A stretch of DNA of 64,000 nucleotides, from positions 7,320,967 to 7,384,966 of the forward strand of contig NC_133299.1 in the NCBI RefSeq assembly GCF_005239225.2, read 5' to 3'. Each line of letters starts with the position of its first letter. Position 1 is the first letter of the stretch. The notes beneath the pieces are model-generated. The model did not search any database. It was not told the DNA's origin and saw nothing but the letters and a program-made list of their open reading frames with translations. This DNA is from Populus alba (Eukaryota > Streptophyta > Magnoliopsida > Malpighiales > Salicaceae). A program made the position numbers and the translations under genes. This document shows, in pieces, positions 23,516 to 34,325 of this stretch.

Positions 23516-23561
<46 letters not shown>
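23515..23561. repeat. (TA)n microsatellite
   Basis: About 20 uninterrupted TA units followed by an A run, directly before the hairpin array. Likely length-polymorphic. Confidence 0.95.
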
Positions 23562-23565
<4 letters not shown>

Positions 23566-23574
23566 AAAAACAAT

Positions 23575-24560
23575 ATTATATGGGAAAAAAAATTGTTGCA
23601 ATCCACAATATTTTCAAGAAAAAAATTATAAAAATAAATTTTCAATCAACTTAATATTTAAAAAATAAAATGAACAAAGAAAATTTTAAAAAAAACCATA
23701 GCAAAAAAACCGAAATGAAAATAAAAACCATACAGGAAAATATTGTAGCTATCTATAGTGTTTTATGAGAAAATCTACTTGTAATTCTTAACCAGCTCAA
23801 TATTAAAAACAATAAAATCGATAAAAATAATTTGAAAAAATTCATTAAAAAAAAATCATGTGAAGAGACACTGTAGCAATCCACAGTATTTTAAAAAAAA
23901 AAAAAACTAAAAAGCTAAATTCTCAACCAGCTCCAATATGAAAAAAAATAAAATCGATAAAAAAAATAATTCTAAAAAAAAATCATAAAATAGAAAAAAA
24001 AACTATCTAGGGAAACACTGTAGCAATCTACAGTGTTTTAAAAAAAAAAAAACTACAAAGTTAAATTCTCAACCAACTCCATATTAAAAAAAATAAAATC
24101 AACAAAAATAATTTTGAAAAAAAAAAACACAAAAAAAGGAAAAAAAATGAAAAAAAGAAGAAGACAATTTTGGAACAAAAAAGAAAAAAGAAAGCAGGAA
24201 AGTTAAAGCTAAATTCTCAACCAGCTCAATATTAAAAAAAATCGGGCAAAGATAATTTAAAAAAAACATGTGGAGAAACATTATAGCAAAACAAACCATG
24301 TGGGAAAACATTGTAACAATCTACAGTGTTTTAAAGAAAAAAATTACGAAGCAAAATTCTCAACCAATTCAATATTTAAAAAAAAAAACAAAATCAACAA
24401 AGATCATTTTGGAAGAAAAAAAAATTCATAAAAAAAAAACATATAGAAAAATATTGTAATAATCCATAATGTTTTAAAGAAAAAAACTACAAAATTAAAT
24501 TTTCAACCAGTTTAATATTAAAAAAAATTAAAAAATATAATTTTGAAAACAAAACATTAA
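23575..24560. repeat. Degenerate tandem array of about 145 bp with an internal hairpin
   Basis: About seven units anchored by CTCAACCAGCTCAATATTAAA near 23641, 23798, 23925, 24069, 24216, 24360 and 24503. Most units also carry a short inverted repeat. The best is CACTGTAGCAATCTACAGTG at 24016-24035, an 8-bp perfect stem with a CAAT loop. Units are separated by A-rich tracts. Confidence 0.8.
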
Positions 24561-24639
24561 AAATAAGTAAAAAAAAATAATCTTGAAGAAAAAAAAACAT
24601 GTAAAATCCAAAAAAAAAAAAGAAAGAAACAAAAAAAAC

Positions 24640-27600
24640 GGGAAAGACAAAAAAAAAAATTGATAAAACAAAAAGAAAAACATCACGCGTTTTAAAGTAT
24701 TTGTGGATTTGAGGTTCGAAGAAAGTGGGGGCTTCCGAATTGACCTGAGAGTCTCCTCGGCTCATGATGGTCCCAAACTTGACCTCTACAGACGGCAGAA
24801 TCTCACTCGAAATATCTCTGTGATCATCGATCGCGGAAAGAGGTGAGAAGAATCAAGTCAAGCATAAGTCAACTAAAACTCTCGAGGGAAGAAACATGGC
24901 AACCCGTGTTCTTACCGAGTATGGACGAGGCTGAAAATCAGACACGATTCGGGACAGTAAATTAATTTCTTATCACTTTGTTATTTCTCGTTGTTGGGCA
25001 ACGAATTGATTGAGATTTGAGACGGAACAACTAATTCTTTTAATTTATAATAAATAGCTCTGTTTTTCTCGGTCGCTGCGAAGAAAAACGTATGCGTGTA
25101 CGTAAAGTAAATAATTTTAGAATATGTTCAACGTGATTATTTATGAAAAATAACTTATTATAAAAATTAGTTTAAATGGTTTTAAGCTAGAAATATACTT
25201 GGTGATAAAAATGACCCAAAACAATTTTCTAAAGAAAAAATATTGTATAATTTATAATTTAAAGATCAATTCAGGAATTTTGATTCAATTTTATAATAAG
25301 TTTCTTGTTTGAATTAAAATTATTTTATGACTTTTAATTTTTCTATAAATTCATAAAGGTTAAAAAAAAAAAATTTGATTAATTTATAAAGAAGATCTTT
25401 GCCTGGAAAATTATTAAAAAAACAAATTTAAAGGATTTGAATTACTTTTTTTTTAAAGAGCTTTCACTTAAAAATGTATTAAAATAATATATTTTTTTAT
25501 TTTAAAAAAATTATTTTTAAAATTAATGTTTAAAAATATTAAAAATATATATATTAATCTGAAAAAAAATAAAAAAAATTAATTTTTTAAAAAAAATACT
25601 TTTAAAATATAAAAATAAGCAGGATATTAATATTTGATGGCTGGTACTTGAACTTGAAGAATAACCCATGCATGTCGGCATATAAGATCTTTGCTCTAGC
25701 CGTGGTGTTTGAGGATTTTTCCTATTATTAATATTCTGGTCAATAAAAAATAAATCAATATAATTAACCACAAAACCTTGACAGCGTATTTGAAGGTCAA
25801 CATCGGTCTTGTTCAATGGTCATGCATTATATGATTTTATACTTTAATCCAACGAGGACCATCCTCCTCAAAATTAACACCATTAAAGCAACTTAGTGGA
25901 CACTTCAAATAATAAGTATGTACACGCGGATCCACTGCTCCAACGGTCTTCTAGTTAATATTTTAGTAGATATTGAACATTTCAAACACCTTGTTGATTC
26001 ATAAACTCAAATCATTATTGAATAAATTGCTATAAAATTATGAAATTTTGGAACCAGATACTTATTGTTTTGTATAATATTTTAACTGTTTTGACATTAT
26101 TAATTTGATTTGATGAGTGTTTTTTATTTTAAAATGATATGATTATTTGTGTCGAATTCTAAGTTATTTCCTATATTGAGATTGTTTTTTTTTTGACATA
26201 ATACGGGTGCATAATTTATGATTAGATTTATTTAGATTAGAATAAAATTTGAACAAGGTAGGTAAAATTAATAAAATATGTGTGAATATTTGATTTTGTT
26301 CGGTTTTGAGTTGATTAACAATAATTTATTTTGAATTGATATAGTAGTTAAAACAGTCTTGATAAAAATATTTTATTAGCGTCTTACCAAACATGGTCAT
26401 CATATTTGAAATTCAATTCTTAACATTCAAGAGGATTCCAAACATGAGATTTTATTAAAGAATTCATCATAAAGTTTCAAACATGTTATAAGAATTAAAC
26501 AACCTTATCCATACTATATGTTCTTTAATAAACTACATATGATTTTCTCACCAGTAATAGGAGAACTGGTTGCTCTCTCACTCTATTGTATACACATGTA
26601 CACATCAGTGAAATTAACTTTGATGGTCTCGATGGACAACCTCGTATATAGTTATTTATTAAGGAACAATATATTCTAAGATTTAAGTTCAATAATTTTG
26701 AAAATATAATTATGTAATCCTAAAATTTCTTAGATATATAGTATGATTTTTTTGGAATTAAAAATTAAATTTCTTTTAAAATCTTAGAAGAAAATGGATC
26801 TAGTTAGCCAATCTCTTCTTATATTTTTAATAATTCGTTTTTCCTTTATTGTGCAACATTGCTTTGTGTGGTGAGCCTGGTGGCTAGTGGGCTTAACATG
26901 CTAAGTATACACGCAATCACTAAAATGAAAATGACATGTTGAAGTGGAGTCCATAAGGAGATTGGACCACGAAACCACCAATTGCAAATAGCCCACCACC
27001 AAAAATGTTCTTACCCTAGTTAATGTTTATATTTTAAAAATATTTTTGAAAAATTATTATTTTTTTTACTTCAAATTAATATTTTTATATTTTTATATTA
27101 TTTTGATGTGTAATATTAAAAATAATTTTAAAAATAAAAAAAAAAAAAATATAATTTATTTTTAAAAGAAAAACATTTTAAAAATAAAATCTCACCCCAC
27201 AATACTAAATATGCTCTAAGTGCCGCGAAAGACATGCCAAAATTCTTTTGAACAAAACTAAGGAAATGATGTTTTTTTTAAAAAATTGAATTGAAAGTTA
27301 AAAAACAGTGTTATTCGCACGTAGGAAGAACTGTGAAAAAAAAGAAAGAAGGATGAGACATTTCTTCCTTGCTTGCAAGCAAGAATAGCCGACAATTATT
27401 ACATACTGATTGCGTCATTCAAACTTAAATAAAATAGTAAAATACAATCTGTTAAAAGGATAATTACAAAAAAGAATTTTATTTTTCCTTTCTATTTTTA
27501 TAAATTACACTTTATATTATAAATCAAATAAAAAATACAATATTGAGGATGTCAATTGTTATTAAACATGTAAAATAAATAATAAAAAGTATAATTTATA

Positions 27601-27740
27601 AAAATATAGAGAAAAAATAAAATTCAAATTAAACTATGGGAAAGCTTGTGTAATTATTCCTTTACCAAAACAAATTAGTTAATAATAAATAAATATGGTA
27701 ATTCCTAATTAATCGCGCATATCTTGAAAATAATAACAGC
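24640..27740. other. AT-rich intergenic DNA, no gene seen
   Basis: A less AT-rich island at 24690-25100 has no recognisable product. Stretches at 25430-25620 and 27020-27190 belong to a dispersed AT-rich family (core TATTATTTTGATGTG, TTAAAAATAATTTT), also present at 30790-30910, 53090-53220 and in SNX1 intron 9. Confidence 0.5.
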
Positions 27741-27760
27741 AATAATAGTTAGCCTCTCGT

Positions 27761-27866
27761 TGGGCTTCTAGGCCCATAACGCCCACAAGAAACTTAGACA
27801 AAGGAGCGGTTATAAATAGTCACGTATATCGCGTCTATTCTTCCATAGCAGGCAGCTTTAGGGTTT
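27761..27866 (+). promoter_or_regulatory. Promoter of the snoRNA cluster: site II elements, TATA box, telo box
   Basis: Two site II motifs in opposite orientation (TGGGCT 27761-27766; GGCCCA 27771-27776), TATAAATA at 27811-27818 and a telo box TTTAGGGTTT at 27857-27866, about 40 bp after the TATA. Site II plus telo box is the known signature of plant snoRNA and ribosomal-protein promoters; both RPS9 genes in this window have the same combination. This marks transcription rightward into the cluster. Confidence 0.75.
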
Positions 27867-28328
27867 CTCTAGTTTAGTCAGGGTTTTTACTCCTCCATCT
27901 TTTCGAAATATCTCTCTTTCTAGGGTTTCCTTCTTCTATTAAGTGCCGCCCTTAAGATCGCCTTCCTTATAAAATGGAAGCGTTTTGAGTCATAGCTTCG
28001 CAATATTAAACTCTTTTTAGTAGTTTCTCCATAAGGTTTTCCTATGGAGTGTTCTGTCTTCCCTCCTGAATTATCTTCCGGAGGCATTTTCTTTGTCTTT
28101 GGATCTGTTTGCTTATCCTGTTTTTTGAACTGCTAGGTACGTGATAATATTAAACTCGATTCTTATCTATGCTTGTTCCAATCAATGGGAGCTGCGGGTC
28201 CACTGATGCCCATATGAATGAATGGCTCATAATTAGATGGGAAACAATAAAACCTTCTTTATCTTTTGCTCAATAGCTATTCTTTGATGTGGGTTACTTT
28301 TTATTTGGCTGAAATTTTCATGAAATTG

Positions 28329-28416
28329 GCAAGTATGATGATTCAATTAGATGCGTGAATGGAAATTAATCCATATTGAACTCAACATTTTGAGGCATTT
28401 TAATTGTCTGACTTGC
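28329..28416 (+). ncRNA. C/D box snoRNA, target unassigned
   Basis: An 88-nt candidate. Terminal stem GCAAG (28329-28333) pairs perfectly with CTTGC (28412-28416). Box C ATGATGA is at 28335-28341 and box D CTGA at 28408-28411. The guide just before box D is GGCATTTTAATTGT. A weak D'-like TTGA lies in the middle (CATATTGAAC). It would direct 2'-O-methylation of RNA in the nucleolus. I could not match the guide to a known rRNA or snRNA site from memory. It lies between the promoter and the U14 repeats, so it is probably processed from the same transcript. Confidence 0.7.
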
Positions 28417-28457
28417 GTGTTTTCTATATTACCTGATTTTGGCTGTTTTAATTTGTG

Positions 28458-28580
28458 GTCGATGATGATAAATCCAAAGGCTTGTTTCTCAAAACATTCG
28501 CAGTGGCCGTCTAAGTGCTTTCGCCTTCGCCAGGCTTGAGAGCTTATGCTGCTTTTATCCTTCCTTGGATGTCTGAGATC
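28458..28580 (+). ncRNA. U14 (SNORD14) C/D snoRNA, copy 1
   Basis: Box C ATGATGA at 28462-28468, box D CTGA at 28573-28576. Between them are the two U14 rRNA-pairing regions: domain A with ACATTCGCAGT and domain B TCCTTGGATGTCTGA, which overlaps box D. U14 is needed for 18S rRNA processing (domain A) and guides one 18S 2'-O-methylation (domain B). Length of about 120 nt fits plant U14. First of five copies in one polycistronic unit, as known for plant U14 genes. Confidence 0.88.
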
Positions 28581-28726
28581 TCACTTTCGCATTCTATATT
28601 ATTTCAACTCTGTTTGTAAGCAAGTTGCTTGAGTTTCATGCTGCTGCTATGTGTTATCAACATGGATTTGACCCCAGTATTCTGATGTTTTTTTCTCTAA
28701 TGTTATTGATTATGTCTAAGTTTCTT

Positions 28727-28849
28727 GTTGATGATGATAAATCCAAAGGCTTGTTTCTCAAAACATTCGCAGTGGCCGTCTAAGTGCTTTCGCCTTCGCC
28801 AGGCTTGAGAGCTTATGCTGCTTTTATCCTTCCTTGGATGTCTGAGATC
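28727..28849 (+). ncRNA. U14 (SNORD14) C/D snoRNA, copy 2
   Basis: Identical to copy 1 over the mature region: box C from 28731, domain A ACATTCGCAGTGGCC, domain B and box D CTGA at 28842-28845. It starts exactly 269 bp after copy 1. Confidence 0.88.
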
Positions 28850-28995
28850 TCACTTTCGCATTCTATATTATTTCAACTCTGTTTGTAAGCAAGTTGCTTG
28901 AGTTTCATGCTGCTGCCATGTGTTATCAACATGGATTTGACCCAGTATTCTGATGTTTTTTTTCTCTAATGTTATTGATTATCTCTAAGTTTCTT

Positions 28996-29118
28996 GTTGA
29001 TGATGATAAATCCAAAGGCTTGTTTCTCAAAACATTCGCAGTGGCCGTCTGAGTGCTTTCGCCTTCGCCAGGCTTGAGAGCTTATGCTGCTTTTATCCTT
29101 CCTTGGATGTCTGAGATC
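28996..29118 (+). ncRNA. U14 (SNORD14) C/D snoRNA, copy 3
   Basis: Same boxes as copies 1 and 2, box D at 29111-29114. One change visible in the loop (GTCTGAGTGC for GTCTAAGTGC). Again 269 bp after the previous copy. Confidence 0.88.
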
Positions 29119-29264
29119 TCACTTTCGCATGCTATATTATTTCAACTCTGTTTGTAAGCAAGTTGCTTGAGTTTCATGCTGCTGCCATGTGTTATCAACA
29201 TGGATTTGACCCAGTATTCTGATGTTTTTTTTCTCTAATGTTATTGATTATCTCTAAGTTTCTT

Positions 29265-29387
29265 GTTGATGATGATAAATCTAAAGGCTTGTTTCTCAAA
29301 ACATTCGCAGTGGCCGTCTAAGTGCTTTCGCCTTCGCCAGGCTTGAGAGCTTATGCTGCTTTTATCCTTCCTTGGATGTCTGAAACT
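29265..29387 (+). ncRNA. U14 (SNORD14) C/D snoRNA, copy 4
   Basis: Same boxes, box D at 29380-29383, 269 bp after copy 3. One change near the 5' end (AAATCTAAAGG). Downstream flank differs from copies 1-3 (GAAACTGTAC), marking the end of the tandem unit. Confidence 0.88.
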
Positions 29388-29498
29388 GTACTTTCTTATT
29401 GCATTTTTCTATACTTAGTGTTTATTGTGTGATTTGTCTTGATAATACCTTTATTAGTAAAGGTAACCTGATAAATTATTGCTCTTCGCCTGGTTTCT

Positions 29499-29619
29499 GT
29501 TGATGATGATAAATCCAAAGGCTTGTTTCTCACACATTCGCAGTGGCCGTCTAAGAGCTTTCGCCTTTGCCGGGCTTGAGAGCTTGTGCTGCTTTATCCT
29601 TCCTTGGATGTCTGAAACT
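29499..29619 (+). ncRNA. U14 (SNORD14) C/D snoRNA, copy 5 (diverged)
   Basis: Box C from 29503, box D CTGA at 29612-29615. It keeps ACATTCGCAGT and TCCTTGGATGTCTGA but has several changes in the variable loop (TCACACATTC, TAAGAGCTTTCGCC, TTTGCCGGG) and is two bases shorter. It is the oldest copy and lies outside the 269-bp repeats. Confidence 0.85.
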
Positions 29620-32600
29620 CCAATCCTGTTTATAATGACTTTGAGATTTGCAATTAGAATGTTTTGGTCTGCTTCTCAAACATGTTATTCTACGATCAAT
29701 GATGTCCCTTAATTGTCTCCATTCATAAATGTTTCATTTGCACTGAAGCAAGCAATTCAATGATATGCATACTGAAGTCTGATATTGTTCGCTCAATTTT
29801 TTCTGAAAATGTATTGTAGTGGTCGGTTTTAATAAGTGCAAGGAATTGTCTAGAATCATATCTGTCTGTAAAAGAGCTTTTGCCTCCACAATCCCCTGAT
29901 GTTTGAAAGTACAAAGAAGCAATTTGAGGCAACAAAAGGAGACAAAATGCATAATTCTCGTATTGATATTAAAAGCATAAACGGAGTTCGTTACAAAGAA
30001 AATCCTTTTACCAATATTATGAACAAAATTTACTGTAAAGGTAAAATAAAGTGAGAAGGCTGCTTTGGTTTCAAAACAAGTGGGACTTTTTCATCAATCC
30101 AATTCACTGTATCAAGAGTTGGAGCAAATCGGATTATCTGATTTCATCAGAGTGTTTTCTTCAATCGAAAGGTCAGAGCTGTTAGAGCAAAATTGATTTT
30201 CTTGAGGTAAATTTCATGGCTTATGCTCGAGCCATAATCTTGATCGATGTCGTCTGAGACGCATCCTAACCAGCACAAAGCTTGGAAATACATTGAGAGC
30301 AGATACCATCTTGGTGATATAACATGTCACTACGTTTGATGTACACTACTCGTAGGGTCCAATTCATCCTCTGTAAAATACAATTAATTGGTAGTTTGTA
30401 ATCTTCTAGCCAATTGTTGTATAGATTCATAACTGGTATCGTGGCTCACACGAGCTTTTTAACACTTCTTACAAAGCATTTCGGTGAGGCTCTGAACTCG
30501 AAATTAAAAAAGAGAAGAAATTCTTGCAGTCTCTTTTGACTGATAAACTACTTTTTATTCCTTCATAGAGTTTTAAAAACTTTATGGCCTCGTCATCATC
30601 ATCACCGCCTGCTACTGGCTTCTTTATCTCTAGTTGGGTTTCTATCCTCTCTTTTTCATTCTTCCCATGGAGCATACAACTCCCACTCCGGGTCTCTCAT
30701 CGGAGCGAAAGATGCTTGCATAATTGCATGTGCTTCCCCTTTGTGGTATACCCCTGATTATGAGCAGGTTTTTTTAAAATCAACCAAGTTTTTTTTGTTA
30801 TTTGAGATTTTGATAATGGTTATTATTTAAAAAAAAATTTTATTTTTATTTTAAAAAATAATTTTTTATATTGGATCTTCAAAATAATCTGAAAATAATT
30901 ATTGAAAATTTAATTTTTATTTTATTTTTGATGGATTTATTATACTGTTTTATTGCATTTATAAAGCATGCAATAAAGAAGTATGTTTTGTTAAGACAAT
31001 AAAGATATTTATTAACGTAAAAACAAAATTACATTTAGAATCCTGATTTTAAAAAAATTACACTTACATTCTAGATCCTTAAAAAAAGATTTAAATTTAA
31101 CAAAATGACAAAATTACTTATAAATATATTATATTAAAAATAAAAAACCAAAACTAAAGCTTTCGAAGAACCCTGATTTTTTAATCTAAACTCTCCCTTT
31201 TCATGAAAGGACGCAAAATATGGGATTTGCTTCTTTAATCTTCCCTCCTTCCTTGATAGGTTGTTGCTTCTGGGTTTTTAGGTGGATTTTGGGCTTTTTC
31301 TTCGGTTGTGAATCCGGATAGATCGGGCCGGAATAAACTGCTGGGCTAAAGGCTGTGGAGTCTGGTGGCTGCCATGGCTTCGGCTTCAGCAAAGCAAAGC
31401 AAGTTCCCCTGTTTCTGCTTGGGGGCGGGCTTCAACTGGGAGATTGAAAGGTCTGGAAACAGCCATTGCAAGTCACCTTCGACATCTTCCTGATTTGTAT
31501 TTAGCCATTTAACTTGCCTGTATTGTTTTGTTTTTAAACCAGTGGTGTGTAAAATTCATTACAGTATGAACGATTTTTTTTTTTTTTTTTTTTCTTTTTG
31601 CCAAATCCATGGACCTCATTCGAGCACATCCGTTCTTTTGATAATTTCACGTCTAATTCTTTTTTTTATTATTATTAATATAGATGTTCAAATTAATTTA
31701 CATCATGAATAATCGAATAATTTCATTCTTAAGATCTATTGCAGGATTATGATACAAGTGCAACTCTCTTTTTTTGATCCATAATCTCAGTCCTTGCAAT
31801 GCATTTTCTTGCTTTTTTTTTTTTTTTTTGGGGGGGTGGGGTGACAACTAGCTTCGATGCTCAGGGAAAGAAGATTGCTAAGGTTTTTCTTGTTCAATGT
31901 AAAATTTATAATATTTAATGTAAGGACTTTTTAATTGATTTTTTTTTAAAAGGATATTAGATGTGAGCACATATATAGACTTCAGTATGTAAAATATACT
32001 TTTTCAAGTTATAATGAATAACTACAATTTGAGGATGATTTTTCCTTTTAAAAAATAGAATTTAGATTAAGGAAATGCATTTTCTCTTTAATAATTTTAT
32101 TCCTTTTTTACTGCAAACATTTAATTATAATTGTCTAATTAAGTCAAATTTCAAAATAGCTAAGTTATTAAACTACTTAAAAAAACTCAATTTGTTTTAG
32201 TTTGCAAGTATAATTTTTTTTTATTAACGTGGATATCTGAACTAATTTGTACATATCTTGACTAATCCAACTAATTCTATAAATTTTAAAATTAATAATT
32301 ATACATGCCAAATTATATTTATTAGTAATAATAAGATTCAAACTCACATAAGAATAATCAAACTCCTTGATACCACTTACCAACTGCTAAGTGGGTTCAA
32401 GTATAATTTGCTTGCAAGAAAGTGAGTTGAAGCACGCTATAATACAGAGCCAGGACACATTTGTCAGGATCGACTTGTCCATCGTATCCTTTATTAAAAT
32501 TGACATGGTAGTAGATTTTCACAAAATAAAATCGTTATTCATCAGAATGATACTAGCAGCAGCAGGGGCCAGTGACTCAAGATGGTGATGTTACCTTCCA

Positions 32601-33349
32601 AAATGAAAGCTTATTTGGAAACAAGATCACTTTCCATTGTAACAGAAAAAATCAATCAATCAAACCTTTTCTCGGAAAAAAATAACTATAATAATAAATT
32701 CAATCGTATCAATTAAAGAAAGTGCCAAGCAGGATACCACAGTACAGTTTTGCTGAAAGCACCGAAAACCTTTAAAAGAGATGGAGACCTAACATTAAAC
32801 TTCCACTTCAATCTCCAAACCCCCAGCTCCTCTCACTAAACAAAAATGGAAGTTCTCGAGTTTTTTTTGAAGTTAAAATCCTCAAAACTAACAAGATTTA
32901 TTACAGGTTAAAAGCCTAAAAAATCAATAGTTGCTTTCTCAATCAGAAGCCATCCTCCTCTACCATGAACACGTCTTTTTTTATGAACTCAAAACATGGT
33001 GATTCAGCAGCACATAGCAAAAAAAAAAAACCTAGGAATCATTGGACAATGATACCAACTAAAGCCAATGAAAGCAAAGGATGATGTAACTTGTTCCAAG
33101 TCAAAACAACAAGGGATGAAAACAAATGATATTAGAATTTATTACTAGTCAAAACTCTCAAAAGACCAAGAATACTGTAATAATAGAAAAACTCATAAAA
33201 TACTTCATTTTTATTATTCAAGTCTCATTTGTCAAAAAGCTATTACTGTGGTATCCATAGTTGTAAAACTAGAAAACTTTAATAATACAAAATAGAAAAA
33301 CTAAAAAGCCTAATAAACTGAATAGGAAAAATGTAAATTATTCCTTAAG
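29620..33349. other. Intergenic stretch after the snoRNA cluster, no gene recognised
   Basis: Two less AT-rich islands are unexplained: 30460-30720, with a minus-strand ORF of 68 codons (30675-30469, acidic GGDDDDEAIKFLKLYEGIK), and 31200-31500, with a minus-strand ORF of 63 codons (31392-31201, rich in Pro and Lys). Neither matches a family I know. The stretch 32600-33340 looks like a diverged duplicate of the DNA 3' of the S40 gene (shared GAAACAAGATCA...TTTCCAT). Confidence 0.45.
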
Positions 33350-33490
33350 CCCTCTCTACCCCTTCAAGCACCAAAAGACAACTGCTTCAATTTCTCTAGG
33401 AAGCAACATCTCTTCATCTCTATCAAATTCAAAATCATCACCGCACTCAAAAGTTACTATTCCTATGCTTAACCATTGCAAAGCAATTGC
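33350..33490 (-). pseudogene. Decayed second copy of the S40-type gene (fragment)
   Basis: Minus-strand reading resembles the C-terminal part of the intact gene at 34326: an MVKHRNSNF-like start of the block, an acidic DDFEFDRDEEMLLPREIE, then a remnant of the VLEGVGR motif. It contains stops and frameshifts. The nucleotide match is clearest over GCAACATCTCTTC...ATCAAA (33402-33426 against 34472-34496). It lies about 900 bp beyond the end of the intact gene, so a local tandem duplication that then decayed is likely. Confidence 0.72.
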
Positions 33491-33854
33491 TTCATCCTCA
33501 AAACTGTCTTGCAGTGTGTGATAAATGATAACTCCTGCCGGAACGTAAGTGTTTCAACAGCTAGCAGCAATGGTCAATCTCATATGTATTTCAAATCATT
33601 TCTCACGATGAGCTTGAGACCAACACATATTATTTGAGTTGATTTCACCTATTTGCATTTCCTAAATTAAAAATTACAAATTTCAGCATGTTTGTTCTAA
33701 TCTCTGAAGCCGTGCTACATCATGGAAGAAATGTTTTCATCAGTCTGACCGATAAAGAATGTTCCCTCGCATTGCAGTAAGAACATTAAAGAAGAACAAG
33801 GAAATTCCTACCAGTACCATTTTGACAACAGGAATATACAAGAAAACAGGAATT

Positions 33855-33871
33855 GGGGGGGGGGGGGGGGG
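33855..33871. repeat. Poly(G) run of 17 bases
   Basis: An uninterrupted G17 in otherwise AT-rich sequence between the S40 gene and its decayed copy. The length may be affected by sequencing error. Confidence 0.85.
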
Positions 33872-34325
33872 AGCAATGAGAAACCAAGCTACCAGTCACT
33901 CTCATCTCATCAATTTATAGTCAAAAGGCAACTGATAATTCCTATCCCGAAAGCAAACTTATTTTGAAAAAAAAAAACAAACAAATTCATAAGTGAAACA
34001 AGATCAATTTCCATGGTGGAAAGTGGAAACAAAGGAAAATTAACCATCCTAGCTTAAAGAAGAACCCATAGATTCAACAAGAAGCTGCTTTGCACAAAAC
34101 AAATAAAATCCCAGTTTTGCAAAAAGCATGGCAAAGCATAAATAAAGATGACTAAAATGAAGATGACACAATAAGGATAGGCTAATGCTTGGGGAAAAAA
34201 CTTCATTCAATTCTAATTACCATCTTCCAAAATCTTTTACCACAAATTGTAACAACTGCAATTCCCACCAAAATAAATCAAAACTACATCACCAATAACA
34301 ATTGCAGTAGAATGAATAATCAAAA

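Larger units (their letters stand above)
28461..29267 (+). repeat. Three tandem 269-bp units carrying U14 and its spacer
   Basis: The interval from one U14 to the next is 269 bp three times running, and the spacers (GTTTGTAAGCAAGTTGCTTG ... TTGATTAT) are nearly identical. The array expanded by recent local duplication; a fourth U14 follows with a different downstream spacer. Confidence 0.9.

Noticed and set aside
23515..24560. CRISPR-like array
   Set aside because: The repeats are degenerate tandem satellite units in plant DNA, with no spacers of constant length and no cas genes.
24099..24765. Phe-rich minus-strand ORFs
   Set aside because: They arise from A-rich tracts in the satellite array (poly-Phe translations).
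28027..28049. Seven-base-pair hairpin (CTCCATA/TATGGAG) near the snoRNA leader
   Set aside because: Too short and isolated to call an RNA gene; could be chance in a T-rich leader.
28180..28260. Possible H/ACA snoRNA (CCCAT...ATGGG stem followed by AAACA)
   Set aside because: Only one hairpin is convincing and no proper H box or second hairpin could be defined.
30469..30675. Minus-strand ORF of 68 codons with an acidic run
   Set aside because: No recognised family, no splice or promoter context; mentioned under the intergenic entry only.
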